Made by a program: the position numbers and the translations under genes. A model generated the notes under the pieces. The model had not been told where the DNA came from. It saw nothing but the letters and a program-made list of their open reading frames with translations, and ran no database searches. Below are positions 54,511 through 63,386 of a DNA stretch of 64,000 nucleotides, in pieces (the stretch's first letter is position 1; every line of letters begins with the position of its first letter). The DNA is from Rhizobium rhizogenes (GTDB lineage: Bacteria > Pseudomonadota > Alphaproteobacteria > Rhizobiales > Rhizobiaceae): the NCBI RefSeq assembly GCF_002005205.3, contig NZ_CP019701.2:434001-498000 (forward strand), given 5' to 3'.

Positions 54511-55875
54511 TCAGGCCGGCGCTGCTTCCCTGTCGTCGAGTGCGTCGATATCCTTGGCGTTATTGTAGACGGCCTCATCGAGAATGCCCTCGCGCTTGGC
54601 GACGATGGTGGGCACCAGCGCCTGGCCGGCGACGTTGACCGCCGTGCGGCCCATGTCGAGGATCGGGTCGATGGCAAGCAGCAGGCCCACACCTTCCAGC
54701 GGCAAGCCGAGCGTGGAAAGCGTCAGCGTCAGCATCACCACGGCACCCGTGAGGCCAGCCGTTGCGGCCGAACCGAGCACCGAGACGAAGACGATCAGCA
54801 CATATTCCTGAATGCCGAGCGGCACCTGGAAGAACTGCGCGATGAAAATCGCCGAAATCGCCGGATAGATGGCGGCGCAGCCGTCCATCTTGGTGGTGGC
54901 GCCGAGCGGCACGGAGAAGGCGGCATATTCGCGTGGCACGCCGAGGCTCTTCTCCGTCACGGTTTCGGTGACGGGCAGCGTGCCGATGGACGAACGCGAC
55001 ACGAAAGCGAGCTGGATGGCCGGCCATGCGCCCGCAAAGAAGCGCGACGGCTTCAGGCCATGGGCGATCAGCAGCGCCGGATAGACCACGAAGAGCACCA
55101 GCGCCAGACCGATATAAACGGCCGCCGCATACCAGCCGAGCTGCGAAAGCGTCGTCCAGCCATATTGGTCAACCGCGCGGCCAAGCAGGCCGATGGTGCC
55201 GATGGGCGTGAGGCGGATGACCCACCACAGGATTTTCCGCACGATGGCCAGCAGCGACTGGTTGAAGGCGAGGAACGGCTCCGCCGCCTTGCCGGCTTTC
55301 AGCGCCGCGACACCGAAGGCAATCGAGACGACGAGCAGTTGCAGCACGTTGAAATTCAGCGAGGTGCTGCCGGAGCCGTTGCTGATTTTGGTAGACGCTT
55401 CGAGGCCGAAGACGTTGGCAGGAACGAGGCCCTTGAGGAAGTCCAGCCACGAGCCGGTGGAGGAGGGGGCGGCGGCGGCCGTATTGGCTATCGCCGTGTT
55501 GACGCCGGGCTGAATGACGAGGCCGAGCACGATGCCGATAACCACGGCGATGAGCGCCGTGATGGCGAACCACAGAAGTGTCTGCCAGACAAGCTTTGCC
55601 GCATTGGAGAGGTTCTTGAGATTGGCGATGGAGGCGACGATGGCCGTGAAGATCAGCGGCGGAACCAGCGCGCGCAAAAGCTGCACGAAAATGCTGCCGA
55701 TGGTCTGCAGCGTCACCGAAAGCCCGTTCGGGCTGCCGGCGGCATCAGGGCCGATGTTGCGCGCAACGAGCCCGAGCAGCAGGCCGATGACCATGGCGAT
55801 CAGAACCTGAAAGCCGAAATTGCGATAAAAGGGTTTAGGCCCGGAGGGGCCGGCGGACGTCGTTGCCTGTGACAT
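54511..55875 (-). CDS. dicarboxylate/amino acid:cation symporter (DAACS/SDF family)
   Basis: 454 aa, about eight membrane helices plus two re-entrant loops. Signature parts are SRSSIGTLPVTETV near residue 285 (serine-rich hairpin), FSVPLGATTKMDGCAAIYPAIS near residue 320 (the NMDG-like ion-binding motif, here KMDG), and AGLTGAVVMLTLTLSTLGLP. Transports dicarboxylates, glutamate or neutral amino acids with Na+ or H+. I chose the ATG at 55875 (MSQATTSAG); the frame is open upstream without homology. The upstream DNA has three copies of CTCGAGAATG. Confidence 0.9.
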   Translation of the reverse strand: MSQATTSAGPSGPKPFYRNFGFQVLIAMVIGLLLGLVARNIGPDAAGSPNGLSVTLQTIGSIFVQLLRALVPPLIFTAIVASIANLKNLSNAAKLVWQTLLWFAITALIAVVIGIVLGLVIQPGVNTAIANTAAAAPSSTGSWLDFLKGLVPANVFGLEASTKISNGSGSTSLNFNVLQLLVVSIAFGVAALKAGKAAEPFLAFNQSLLAIVRKILWWVIRLTPIGTIGLLGRAVDQYGWTTLSQLGWYAAAVYIGLALVLFVVYPALLIAHGLKPSRFFAGAWPAIQLAFVSRSSIGTLPVTETVTEKSLGVPREYAAFSVPLGATTKMDGCAAIYPAISAIFIAQFFQVPLGIQEYVLIVFVSVLGSAATAGLTGAVVMLTLTLSTLGLPLEGVGLLLAIDPILDMGRTAVNVAGQALVPTIVAKREGILDEAVYNNAKDIDALDDREAAPA

Positions 55876-55902
55876 GACATGTCTCTTTATTGTGCAAGAA
55901 AA

Positions 55903-56009
55903 CGAGAATGTTGCACTTTTTACACGCATTCTCGAGGGAGGTCGCCGAGGATACGCCGATTTCCTCAGCAATTAAGGGATGAACGTGCGTATTTGTTGCA
56001 TTCTCGAGG
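55903..56009 (-). promoter_or_regulatory. three-copy CGAGAATG element before the symporter gene
   Basis: CGAGAATG at 55903-55910, and its complement CATTCTCG at 55927-55934 and 55999-56006. The last two are extended to GCATTCTCGAGG. The first two form an inverted pair 16 bases apart; the third is about 72 bases further. Likely operator sites for an unidentified regulator of the symporter. Confidence 0.45.
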
Positions 56010-56286
56010 TATTATTCTCTGGGATGGAGGAAATCAGGAAAAATATTCTAGTTCTTCGCCACCCCGGCTTCTTGCCGGGATGACAGATGCCGGCGACCCG
56101 GAAAGCCCATGCATTTGGTGAAGGAGTGGTGCCTGGGCGTCGTGATCAGCTTTTACCCGCGGATCGACCCCGTCCTTTGTTTTCCTCGCCGTAAATCCGG
56201 TCTATGACATCATATGCAGGTGATTCCCCGCCAGAATTCGGGTGCAACGCTTTCAAGCCAATAGGATTCAACGGATATCCGCTTCC

Positions 56287-57207
56287 ATGACTGTGCGCTT
56301 CGTCCGGCCTTTTTCGGTTGCAGCCTATCTTTCCCGTTATCTCGGTCTTGCGGCGCTTGCGCTGTTTCTCATTGCCGCGGGCATACATCGGTTCGGACCG
56401 TTGACGACGCCCGACCTTGTCGGGCTGCTCATCATTGCCGCCGGCATCGCTCTCGCGGCCGTGCTTCTGGCGCTGGTCGGCCTTGAGCGGCTGTGGACCA
56501 GGGGCGCGCGCGGCGGGCTTTCGGCGCTGGCCGCCCTGCTTCTGTCGGCCCTGCCGCTTGGCGTGGCCGGATACGGCGCCTTTCTTTATTGGCAGCAGCC
56601 GAAGATTTACGACATTTCCACCGATCTGACCGACGTGCCGCAATGGCTGGTGACACCCACGGCCAACCAGCAATGGCTGGCAAGGCCCGCCACCGTTGCG
56701 AAAGAGGACCGGGACGCGCAGGCGATTGCCTATGCCAGCCTCGCCGGCCGCCGTTATGAGGGGGCGATCGACCGCATCTACACCGCCGCCAAAAAAATGG
56801 CGGTTGCGCAGAATATCCGCATCGCCCATACCAAAGGCGTCATTGGTGCCGAGGAAGCGCCCGCAATCGGCATTCCCGAGCAGGACAAGACGGCGCCCGC
56901 CGAAGAGGGGCCGGTGGAAGACCTGCCCTCCATCGTGCCGGTGCCCACGGCGCGGCCGAGTGACGCGCCGCAGCCCACCTTCTTTAACGGCAGCGGCGTG
57001 GTGCTGATGCAGGGTGAGACCCGCACGCGCATCTGGGGCCTGCGTTTCGATATTCTCATCCGCCTGAAAGAAGAGGCGGAAACCACCATCGTCGATGTCC
57101 GAGTCGCCTCCCGCTACGGCCCGCACGATCTCGGCATGGGTGCTGCGATCGCGGAAGCCTATCTCGACGCGCTGGACGCGGAAATGCAGGGGCTGAACGA
57201 CAATTGA
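56287..57207 (+). CDS. DUF1499 membrane protein
   Basis: 306 aa. Three hydrophobic helices occupy residues about 12-32, 44-68 and 76-98. A soluble domain follows with the DUF1499-type segments YDISTDLTDVPQW, YEGAIDRIYTAAKKMA and the C-terminal DVRVASRYGPHDLGMGAAIAEAYLDAL. A Pro/Glu-rich linker (about 205-240) interrupts the domain. Function unknown. The ATG at 56287 is preferred; the open frame begins at 56242. Confidence 0.83.
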   Translation: MTVRFVRPFSVAAYLSRYLGLAALALFLIAAGIHRFGPLTTPDLVGLLIIAAGIALAAVLLALVGLERLWTRGARGGLSALAALLLSALPLGVAGYGAFLYWQQPKIYDISTDLTDVPQWLVTPTANQQWLARPATVAKEDRDAQAIAYASLAGRRYEGAIDRIYTAAKKMAVAQNIRIAHTKGVIGAEEAPAIGIPEQDKTAPAEEGPVEDLPSIVPVPTARPSDAPQPTFFNGSGVVLMQGETRTRIWGLRFDILIRLKEEAETTIVDVRVASRYGPHDLGMGAAIAEAYLDALDAEMQGLNDN

Positions 57208-57260
57208 GGTGTAGCTGGCGCTACGCGTCGTCTTGATGGCGGACGAGCGGATGCCGCCTG

Positions 57261-57385
57261 TTTCTTCTCCCCGAGGGGGAGAAGGTGGCCCGAAGGGTCG
57301 GATGAGGGGGGAACCCTCTCCGTAAATCGTGAGGCTCGCCCCCTCATCCCGCTGCCGCGGACTTCTCCCCGGCGGGGAGAAGAAA
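57261..57385. repeat. RIME-like palindromic repeat, family B, long copy 2 (inverted)
   Basis: The same element as 17822-17944 but in the opposite orientation: CTTCTCCCCGAGGGGGAGAA...GATGAGGG...CCCTCATCCCGCTGCCGCGG...CTCCCCGGCGGGGAG. It fills the gap between the convergent DUF1499 and MBL genes. Confidence 0.87.
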
Positions 57386-57465
57386 CAGATGGCACCCGCT
57401 CATGCTCCAGCGAAAAGGGGCGGCGAGCACGAAAGCATGTTGCGAACTCGCTGGTTAAAACCCCG

Positions 57466-58374
57466 TCACGCCGGAAAATACTCACCCGAGAGCGAAGGCG
57501 CGCCATCCGTCCGCACCTCGCCCTTTTCGATCAGATCCTCGATATGCGCGAGTACCGAAAGTGCGGCCGCGCCATGCAGGCGCTTGTCGGTGCTGGCATA
57601 GATCACCTTCACCATGTCGGCGATAAGCCGGTCGCCTTCGCGGATACGCTTCAGAACCGCCTTTTCGCGCATGCGGCGGTGGGCGCGAAGCCCGCGCATG
57701 AAAGCGGCGGGATCGGTGACCGGCCCGCCATGGCCGGGCAGGAACAGCCGGTCGTCACGGGTGAGCAGCCGCTCCAGCGAGGCCATGTAGTCGCTCATCG
57801 CCCCATCCGGTGGCGCGACGATGGTGGTGGCCCAGGCCATGACGTGATCGGCGGAAAAGACGATGCCGCTGCCATCGAGCGCAAAGGCGGCATGGTTGGC
57901 GGTGTGTCCCGGTGTATGCAGGGCGGTCAGTGCCCAGCCGTCACCGGAAAGGCTCTGCCCGTCGCCAAGTGCGATATCGGGTACAAAAGCCATGTCGGAG
58001 CTTTCGGCAAAGGGATTGGTCTCACCCGCGTGCAGCGGCCGGGCGGCGCGGTGCGGTCCTTCCGCCACCGTCAGCGCCCCGGTCGCCTCCTTCAGCCGCC
58101 TGGCAAGCGGTGAGTGATCGCGGTGCGTGTGGCTGACGAAGATATGGGTGACTTCACGGCCCTTCAGCGCCGCCATCAGCGCCTGAAAATGCGCTTCATC
58201 CTCCGGGCCGGGATCGATGACGGCGACGGAACGGTCGCCGACGATATAGGAGTTGGTGCCATGGAAAGTGAAGGCAGACGGATTGTTGACGGTGAGGCGC
58301 TGGATCAGCGGGGCGACAGGAACCGCCTCGCCATAAGCCGGCTGAAAATCGAGATCGAATGCCGGGTCCGCCAT
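57466..58374 (-). CDS. MBL-fold metallo-hydrolase (LACTB2-like)
   Basis: 302 aa. The zinc motif VSHTHRDHSPLARRL (HxHxDH) is near residue 92, followed by ALHTPGHTANHAAF, FSADHVMAW and the final LPGHGGPV histidine. A C-terminal winged-helix-like extension (HRRMREKAVLKRI...HGAAALSVLAHIEDLIEKGEV) is characteristic of the LACTB2 group. Probably a small hydrolase or nuclease; substrate unknown. The ATG at 58374 has a perfect AGGAGG; a longer frame from 58446 is unsupported. Confidence 0.9.
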   Translation of the reverse strand: MADPAFDLDFQPAYGEAVPVAPLIQRLTVNNPSAFTFHGTNSYIVGDRSVAVIDPGPEDEAHFQALMAALKGREVTHIFVSHTHRDHSPLARRLKEATGALTVAEGPHRAARPLHAGETNPFAESSDMAFVPDIALGDGQSLSGDGWALTALHTPGHTANHAAFALDGSGIVFSADHVMAWATTIVAPPDGAMSDYMASLERLLTRDDRLFLPGHGGPVTDPAAFMRGLRAHRRMREKAVLKRIREGDRLIADMVKVIYASTDKRLHGAAALSVLAHIEDLIEKGEVRTDGAPSLSGEYFPA

Positions 58375-58577
58375 CAAGACCTCCTGAATGAATGCCATGC
58401 CGCCAGTGCCGGCACCGCCCGCCGCACAATCGCCAAGCCCTATCACGCCGTCTGCGGCGCGGCACCCAAAAAGCTTGGATTTTGTGAAAAAAACGGCCGC
58501 CGGGTCATTGCCGCGCCGGTCCGGCTTTGCTAATCAGGCGCGGTTCAGGCAGCGGCGTTTCGCCTTCGCTGCCCTGT

Positions 58578-58652
58578 TGGGGCGTCGCCAAGCGGTAAGG
58601 CACCGGTTTTTGGTACCGGCATTCCCAGGTTCGAATCCTGGCGCCCCAGCCA
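58578..58652 (+). tRNA. tRNA-Gln (anticodon TTG)
   Basis: 75 bases folding as a cloverleaf: acceptor TGGGGCG/CGCCCCA, D arm, anticodon stem CCGGT/ACCGG with loop TTTTGGT (anticodon TTG, reads CAA), T arm with GGTTCGAATCC, discriminator G and an encoded CCA. Confidence 0.97.
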
Positions 58653-58994
58653 AATTTTCTTACCGCAGTTAAATAAAAGACTTAGACGTAGATGCGTACC
58701 TCAGTGAGTACCTCACTATGTACCCGTTTGCCGCAAGATTTGAACTCTTTCGACCACCTATGTTGCGTGAGTGATAGTCGCCTATGTTCTGCCAAGCAGT
58801 TAGCGGCGTCATTATCGGAAGTGAGGAAGCTGGAAGCGCACGCCGCGAGCTCATTGATAAATGGTTATTGCCCGGACTATCGAACAGTGACCTTGATACT
58901 ATCGGCTGTGGATACCTGTGCGTCGCGAATATTATCGCAATATTCGTAGGATATAGTGTGCGTCTTGTGCCTTGCCTTTTGGGGATTTAATTGA
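58653..58994. other. AT-richer stretch after tRNA-Gln
   Basis: About 340 bases visibly lower in GC than the flanks. It contains a direct repeat GTACCTCA (twice, followed by GTACCC) at about 58697-58724. Two short overlapping frames (58692-58949, 58784-58990) have no clear family. Possibly a remnant of an element that inserted at the tRNA. Confidence 0.35.
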
Positions 58995-59372
58995 ATGAAG
59001 ACGACTTTACTTCTCTGTGCAGCAGCGATTGCATTGGCTGGCTGCCAGACTCCGGCACCACAATCCGTTTTGGATTCGCAGCGTCCACCGTCCAGACCGA
59101 TTAAACGTGACTATGTGGCCGCCATGCGCGGAACTATCAAACCTGGTTATTTCACAAAAGCCCAGATTTCGAGCGTAGTGCTGCTCGATCCTAAAAGGCA
59201 GATTTACGCTTACTGCACGCGTACAGCGGAACGTTCCAACCCCGATTGGTCGTATATTGGCGTAGCCGTGTACCAGAATTTGAGCGTGGACGCCTCAAAG
59301 AATGACTACCGCTGCCGTGACAAGCGGTTGCGTTACTATGATTTTCCTGAGTTGCTGAACATGAAGTCCTGA
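58995..59372 (+). CDS. orphan lipoprotein
   Basis: 125 aa. The signal MKTTLLLCAAAIALAGC ends in the lipobox LAGC (cysteine at residue 17). The mature protein has a Pro-rich start, then a compact domain with VAVYQNLSVDASKNDYRCRDKRLRYYDF. I recognise no family. Base composition is lower-GC than the neighbours, consistent with recent acquisition beside the tRNA. It is followed by a hairpin (GGCGGCGC/GCGCCGCC, 59385-59414). Confidence 0.72.
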   Translation: MKTTLLLCAAAIALAGCQTPAPQSVLDSQRPPSRPIKRDYVAAMRGTIKPGYFTKAQISSVVLLDPKRQIYAYCTRTAERSNPDWSYIGVAVYQNLSVDASKNDYRCRDKRLRYYDFPELLNMKS

Positions 59373-59384
59373 TAGAGCCGGGCA

Positions 59385-59414
59385 GGCGGCGCAAAGCTCG
59401 TCTTCCGCGCCGCC
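59385..59414 (+). terminator. hairpin after the orphan lipoprotein gene
   Basis: 8-bp perfect stem GGCGGCGC/GCGCCGCC with a 14-base loop, 13 bases after the stop. No T-run. Confidence 0.5.
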
Positions 59415-59613
59415 CATCTTCACTCCCGTGCTGGAGACCATGCAAGGAAACTTCAGGAGAGGTTCGGGGTCTCAGCGAAAGACAGCAGAAGCCACAGGCG
59501 TCACCTCGTAACGCTCCAACGGTATCTGAAGGTGACCTGACGTCATCCGATGATGGTCGGCTTACCACGCCACGCTATAACCCAGGATACCGTTAAGCGC
59601 GAAAACCTGTCCT

Positions 59614-59644
59614 CCGTCGTTCTCGGGTCAAGCCCGAGGATGAG
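59614..59644. repeat. dispersed inverted repeat, family C, partial copy
   Basis: A single arm pair, CTCGGGTCAAGCCCGAGGATGAG, matching the core of family C. The rest of the gap 59415-59666 shows nothing else recognisable. Confidence 0.6.
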
Positions 59645-59666
59645 TGCGGGAACGGCGTGCATCAAC

Positions 59667-59699
59667 AAAAAACGCCGCGCATCCAGAGACACGCGGCGT
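59667..59699 (-). terminator. terminator of mqo
   Basis: On the minus strand: stem ACGCCGCG/CGCGGCGT with a 12-base loop, then six T. It lies 27 bases past the mqo stop. Confidence 0.88.
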
Positions 59700-59725
59700 C
59701 TAATCTTAAATCTCGCGATGATGCC

Positions 59726-61459
59726 TTAAAGCGCGATATCCGGCACCTTCTTCACCGGCGCACCCGCAGGCGCCGCACCGGCACCCTTCAGCGCATCAAG
59801 GTCGATCTGCGGCGGGGTGGGCAGCTGCAGGTGTTCGGCGGTGTAGGCCCATTCCTGCTGCACCTTTTCCGGATCGTCATTGAGCTTGGTGCCGTAGCTC
59901 GGCACGATCTGGCGGATCTTGGCCTGCCATTCCGGCGTCGCCACCTTGTCCTTGAACACCTTTTCCAGAACGCTCAGCATGATCGGGGCTGCGGTCGATG
60001 CACCCGGCGAAGCGCCGAGCAGGCCGGCGATGCTGCCGTCCTGTGCGGAGACGACTTCGGTGCCGAGCCGCAGCACGCCGCCCTTTTCCTCGTCGCGCTT
60101 GATGATCTGCACACGCTGGCCAGCCTGCCACAGGCGCCATTCGCCCTGCTTGGCATTCGGGAAATATTCCTGCAGCGCGGCAAAACGGTCGTCATCCGAC
60201 ATCATCAGCTGACCGGCGAGATATTCCACCAGCGGATATTCATCGATGCCCACCCGCACCATCGGCCAGGCATTGCTGGTCGTGACGGAGGAGACGAGAT
60301 CGAAATAGGAGCCTTCCTTCAGGAACTTGGTGGAGAAGGTGGCGAAAGGTCCGAACAGGATGACGCGCTTGCCACCCAGCACGCGGGTGTCGAGATGCGG
60401 AACCGACATGGGCGGCGAGCCGACCGAGGCCTTGCCATAGGCCTTGGCCAGATGCTGCATCGTCACATCGGGGTTCTCGTTGATGAGGAACGAGCCGCCC
60501 ACGGGGAAGCCGGCATAATCATCGGCTTCCGGGATGCCGGACATCTGCAGCAGATGCAGCGCGCCGCCGCCGGCGCCGATGAACACGAATTTCGCATCCA
60601 CCACCTGTTCGGCATCGGTCTTGGTGTTGGTATAGGTCACGCGCCAGCTGCCATCGGCATTGCGCTGGATATCGGAAACCTCGCTATTGACCTGAAGGTC
60701 GAAATTCTGGTCGCCCTGCAGATGCGAGACGAACTGGCGGGTGATTTCGCCGAATTCCATGTCGGTGCCGAGCGGCGACCAGGTCGCGCCGATCTTCTGG
60801 GAAGGATCGCGGCCTTCCATCATCAGCGGCACCCACTTCTTGATCTGCTCGGGATCGGTGGAATATTCCATGCCGGCGAAAAGCGGGCTGGCCTTGAGCG
60901 CCTGATAGCGCTTTTCCAGATAGGCGACGTTCTCGTCACCCCAGACGAAGCTCATATGCGGCGTGTGGTTGATGAAGGAGCGCGGGTTCTTCAAGACGCC
61001 GTTGCGCACCTGCCAGGCCCAGAACTGCCGGGAAATCTGGAAGGATTCGTTGATGTTGACGGCCTGGGTGATCTTGATGTTGCCGTTGTCGTCTTCCGGC
61101 GTGTAGTTGAGCTCGGCGAGCGCCGAGTGGCCGGTGCCGGCATTGTTCCAGCCATTCGAGCTTTCAAGCGCCACGCCATCCAGCCGTTCCAGCATCTGCA
61201 TCGACCAGGTGGGTTCGAGTTCGCGCAGCCACACACCGAGCGTCGCGCTCATGATGCCGCCGCCGATCAAAAGCACATCGACCTTCTTGGCGGTCGTGCT
61301 GGCGAGAAGCGGAGAGGAGGGCAGCGCTGCTGCGGCAATCCCGGCAAGCGCGCCACCCAGAACCTGACGGCGGTTCATGGGAAACGCGTGGGAAAGGGAA
61401 GTGTCCTGGGAAAGATCAGTGAGCTGGGATTTGTCTTGATCGATGGGAGTCACGGCCAT
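59726..61459 (-). CDS. mqo: malate:quinone oxidoreductase
   Basis: FAD enzyme oxidising malate to oxaloacetate with electrons passed to quinone, an alternative to malate dehydrogenase. About 577 aa; the FAD-binding [24 protein letters not shown] sits near residue 62. [33 protein letters not shown] and [14 protein letters not shown] are family marks. Before the domain is a leader with [19 protein letters not shown], a possible twin-arginine signal; E. coli Mqo also has a hydrophobic leader. The start is open: the ATG at 61459, or 61378 at the start of the leader. Terminator at 59667. Confidence 0.94.
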   Translation of the reverse strand: MAVTPIDQDKSQLTDLSQDTSLSHAFPMNRRQVLGGALAGIAAAALPSSPLLASTTAKKVDVLLIGGGIMSATLGVWLRELEPTWSMQMLERLDGVALESSNGWNNAGTGHSALAELNYTPEDDNGNIKITQAVNINESFQISRQFWAWQVRNGVLKNPRSFINHTPHMSFVWGDENVAYLEKRYQALKASPLFAGMEYSTDPEQIKKWVPLMMEGRDPSQKIGATWSPLGTDMEFGEITRQFVSHLQGDQNFDLQVNSEVSDIQRNADGSWRVTYTNTKTDAEQVVDAKFVFIGAGGGALHLLQMSGIPEADDYAGFPVGGSFLINENPDVTMQHLAKAYGKASVGSPPMSVPHLDTRVLGGKRVILFGPFATFSTKFLKEGSYFDLVSSVTTSNAWPMVRVGIDEYPLVEYLAGQLMMSDDDRFAALQEYFPNAKQGEWRLWQAGQRVQIIKRDEEKGGVLRLGTEVVSAQDGSIAGLLGASPGASTAAPIMLSVLEKVFKDKVATPEWQAKIRQIVPSYGTKLNDDPEKVQQEWAYTAEHLQLPTPPQIDLDALKGAGAAPAGAPVKKVPDIAL

Positions 61460-61798
61460 ACCTGATTCTTGTTTTGTGTTAAAAACACTCCTCCCAACCG
61501 CCCCGTTATAGCAAAGCGCAAAGCGGCACAACCCGGAGCAATTCACTCCAGTTCAAGCGCTTTTGCATGGGTTTTGCCGGGACATATGGTCGCAACGGCG
61601 AATTTTATGGTTTTGCCAATCGCCATTTTTGTGACTGTGAAGATTAGCTGAGGCTTTCAAACGGTTGAAAGGCCTCTCCCGGCCGGATATCGCGGAAAGG
61701 CCCTCTGACGCCGTTTGCTGGGCGTCGTGGACCGCAGGGTGTCTGCCTTCCGCAAAATTTTTTTCAGAAAAATGACGATAATCCCGAAAAAGTGAAAA
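61460..61798. other. intergenic region upstream of mqo
   Basis: About 340 bases between mqo and the terminator of the next gene. An open frame on the minus strand (61553-61843) crosses that terminator and is not credible. Presumably holds the mqo promoter; no clear site seen. Confidence 0.4.
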
Positions 61799-61820
61799 GG
61801 CCCGCCGGTTCGGGCGGGCC
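61799..61820 (-). terminator. terminator of the 61848 lipoprotein gene
   Basis: Stem GGCCCGCC/GGCGGGCC with a 6-base loop, followed on the minus strand by TTTTCACTTTTTC. Confidence 0.85.
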
Positions 61821-61847
61821 CTGCCTGTTCGGTTTTGGGCCAAAGGC

Positions 61848-62270
61848 TCAGTTTGCGGCGAGGAATTCCGCGCAGTAGCTGGGACCGTTGACGCCGGGGC
61901 GGTCGGAGACCGTGCGCACCGAGGTGATCGTATAGTTGCTGGAAACGGTCAGTTGCACCGTGCAGGAGAGCGAGGCGGTGCGGGCGGGCGAAATCTGCCG
62001 GCCCTTCTTGCCGTCCTTGCCTTCTTCGAACCTGGCTGGAACGGTGGCCTTCTTGTAGCCGCCGCGCCAGTTATAGATGGTCGAGCTGCCGGATTCCGTG
62101 TCGCTCAGCGGCGGGCCGAATTTTGCGAAGAAAATGCCTGCCGACTGGCCGACCCACCGCGTTTCAACGGGGCTCTTCTGGGTGAAGGAGGGAGTGGAGC
62201 CGCCCGTGGAGGTGGTGCAGGCCGAGAGCGCAATGGCAAACGCTGCGAGCGTTACGCTGCGAAATAGCAT
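61848..62270 (-). CDS. lipoprotein of unknown function
   Basis: 140 aa. The signal MLFRSVTLAAFAIALSAC ends in the lipobox LSAC (cysteine at residue 18), followed by a Thr/Ser/Gly-rich linker. The domain (about 35-140) contains WVGQSAGIFFAKFGPPLSD, YNWRGGYKKATVP and a C-terminal SLSCTVQLTVSSNYTITSVRTVSD...YCAEF with two cysteines. The GxxxGxFFxxFGxP pattern recalls small outer-membrane lipoproteins. Function unknown. Terminator downstream at 61799. Confidence 0.8.
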   Translation of the reverse strand: MLFRSVTLAAFAIALSACTTSTGGSTPSFTQKSPVETRWVGQSAGIFFAKFGPPLSDTESGSSTIYNWRGGYKKATVPARFEEGKDGKKGRQISPARTASLSCTVQLTVSSNYTITSVRTVSDRPGVNGPSYCAEFLAAN

Positions 62271-62534
62271 GGTGAAATGTCCTTTGTGCCGTGTCCGGCA
62301 TCCCGCCGGTCATTCCGTTCCCCTAGCAGATTTGGCGGCGGCGGGCAGGGGAGGTATGCGGCCCGATGAAAATTTCCTGCCACAATTGCTTTTTTGTAAC
62401 GTTTTGCAGCCTTGCGCCCCGTGTTGCGGGCGACTGGCGGTGCTGTTTCAGCTGAGGCGAAAAACTTGTCATAAAAAATGCAATAAGCCGCTTGTCGAAT
62501 GCCGGAGGCTGGTCTATAGAAGCGCCGCTGGTCA

Positions 62535-62611
62535 CGGAGTGTAGCGCAGTCTGGTAGCGCACCACGTTCGGGACGTGGGGGTCGGAGGTTCGAATCCTCT
62601 CACTCCGACCA
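62535..62611 (+). tRNA. tRNA-Pro (anticodon CGG)
   Basis: 77 bases in cloverleaf form: acceptor CGGAGTG/CACTCCG, anticodon stem CCACG/CGTGG with loop TTCGGGA (anticodon CGG, reads CCG), T arm GAGGTTCGAATCCTC, discriminator A and an encoded CCA. Confidence 0.97.
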
Positions 62612-63025
62612 GCTTGAAGCCCAATAGATACAGCGGCTTGCAACTGATCCCGATATTTCCTGAAAATCCCCCAATAAAAGTCTTGTACCGAAACCGGACC
62701 GGTTTGGAGTGTATTCGCCGCTCGTGTCTGAAAATCCGGGCGCGGGTGCGAATAAGTGCCTTCAAATTCCCGCTCTTCAATCGGTGCCCGATTTGGGATG
62801 CGGTGGCGCCACCTTTGGGGCTTTTGTTGCCATAACCGCCTGTCCGAACGAAAGAGGCCCGTCGCTCCGCCAAGCGCCAGGCCTCAATGTCGCGGCCTTG
62901 TTTCAGGGGACGCGCGACACGCGTCGTCTTAGAATCGCCAATCCTGATCCACAACCTAAGAAGTTACCCGTCACCGCCATTGGCCCTGAATTTCAAGGGC
63001 ATCGTGATGATCAACTTATCGCGAT
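62612..63025. other. structured non-coding region after tRNA-Pro
   Basis: Contains the palindrome AAACCGGACCGGTTT (62691-62705) and a hairpin with 6-bp stem GAGGCC/GGCCTC at 62854-62885. The hairpin loop carries GTCGCTCCGCCAAGCG, repeated in inverted form at 63073-63088. Open frames (for example 62709-63116) look random. Confidence 0.4.
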
Positions 63026-63067
63026 CAAAAAAGAGGCCCGCTGTTTTTACAAACAACGAGCCTCTGT
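63026..63067 (-). terminator. probable minus-strand terminator in the tRNA-Pro downstream region
   Basis: On the minus strand AGAGGC...GCCTCT closes a stem with inner TTGTTT/AAACA pairing, followed by six T. It implies a short minus-strand transcript coming from about 63100-63230. A 44-codon frame (63047-63181) ends within the stem but has no good ribosome-binding site. Confidence 0.6.
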
Positions 63068-63235
63068 TGGGCCGCTTGGCGGAGCGACCACGTGCAAATT
63101 CGCCTTTTGCGCATGAACGTCAAATGAACAAACGGCTTCTTCCGATGCCGAGAAACAACCCGTAAAAATCAGGGGCGTCATGGATCGGAAAGCCGCCTCG
63201 GCCGTTATCCAACCATAACAACGATGGAGGATAGC

Positions 63236-63313
63236 ATGCTGAAGGGTATCGCATTGTGGGCTATGGGCGTTCCGATCTTCGTGATCATTCTGCTTTATAT
63301 GTTTGTATTTTAA
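63236..63313 (+). CDS. 25-aa single-helix membrane peptide
   Basis: ATG preceded by GGAGGATAGC. The product MLKGIALWAMGVPIFVIILL followed by YMFVF is almost entirely one membrane helix with a lysine at residue 3. A strong terminator follows 22 bases after the stop. A proper ribosome-binding site, start, helix and terminator together support a real small gene. Function unknown. Confidence 0.65.
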   Translation: MLKGIALWAMGVPIFVIILLYMFVF

Positions 63314-63334
63314 GCTGGTTCGGGGCTCTCGAAC

Positions 63335-63366
63335 AAAAAAGGCGACCGCTTGACGGTCGCCTTTTT
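63335..63366. terminator. bidirectional terminator between the small peptide gene and cysN
   Basis: Stem AAAAAGGCGACCG/CGGTCGCCTTTTT with a 5-base loop. A-run on one side and T-run on the other, so it can serve both converging genes. Confidence 0.92.
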
Positions 63367-63386
63367 GTTGCCTGCATACGCGTCTG

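Noticed and set aside
58692..58990. Two overlapping short frames after tRNA-Gln
   Set aside because: Neither has a ribosome-binding site or a recognisable motif. Low-GC sequence may have fewer stops by chance.
59657..61465. 602-codon open frame on the plus strand
   Set aside because: Antisense to mqo and also crosses the mqo terminator. No domain seen.
62709..63116. 135-codon open frame after tRNA-Pro
   Set aside because: It covers two hairpins and a minus-strand terminator and has no family resemblance or ribosome-binding site.
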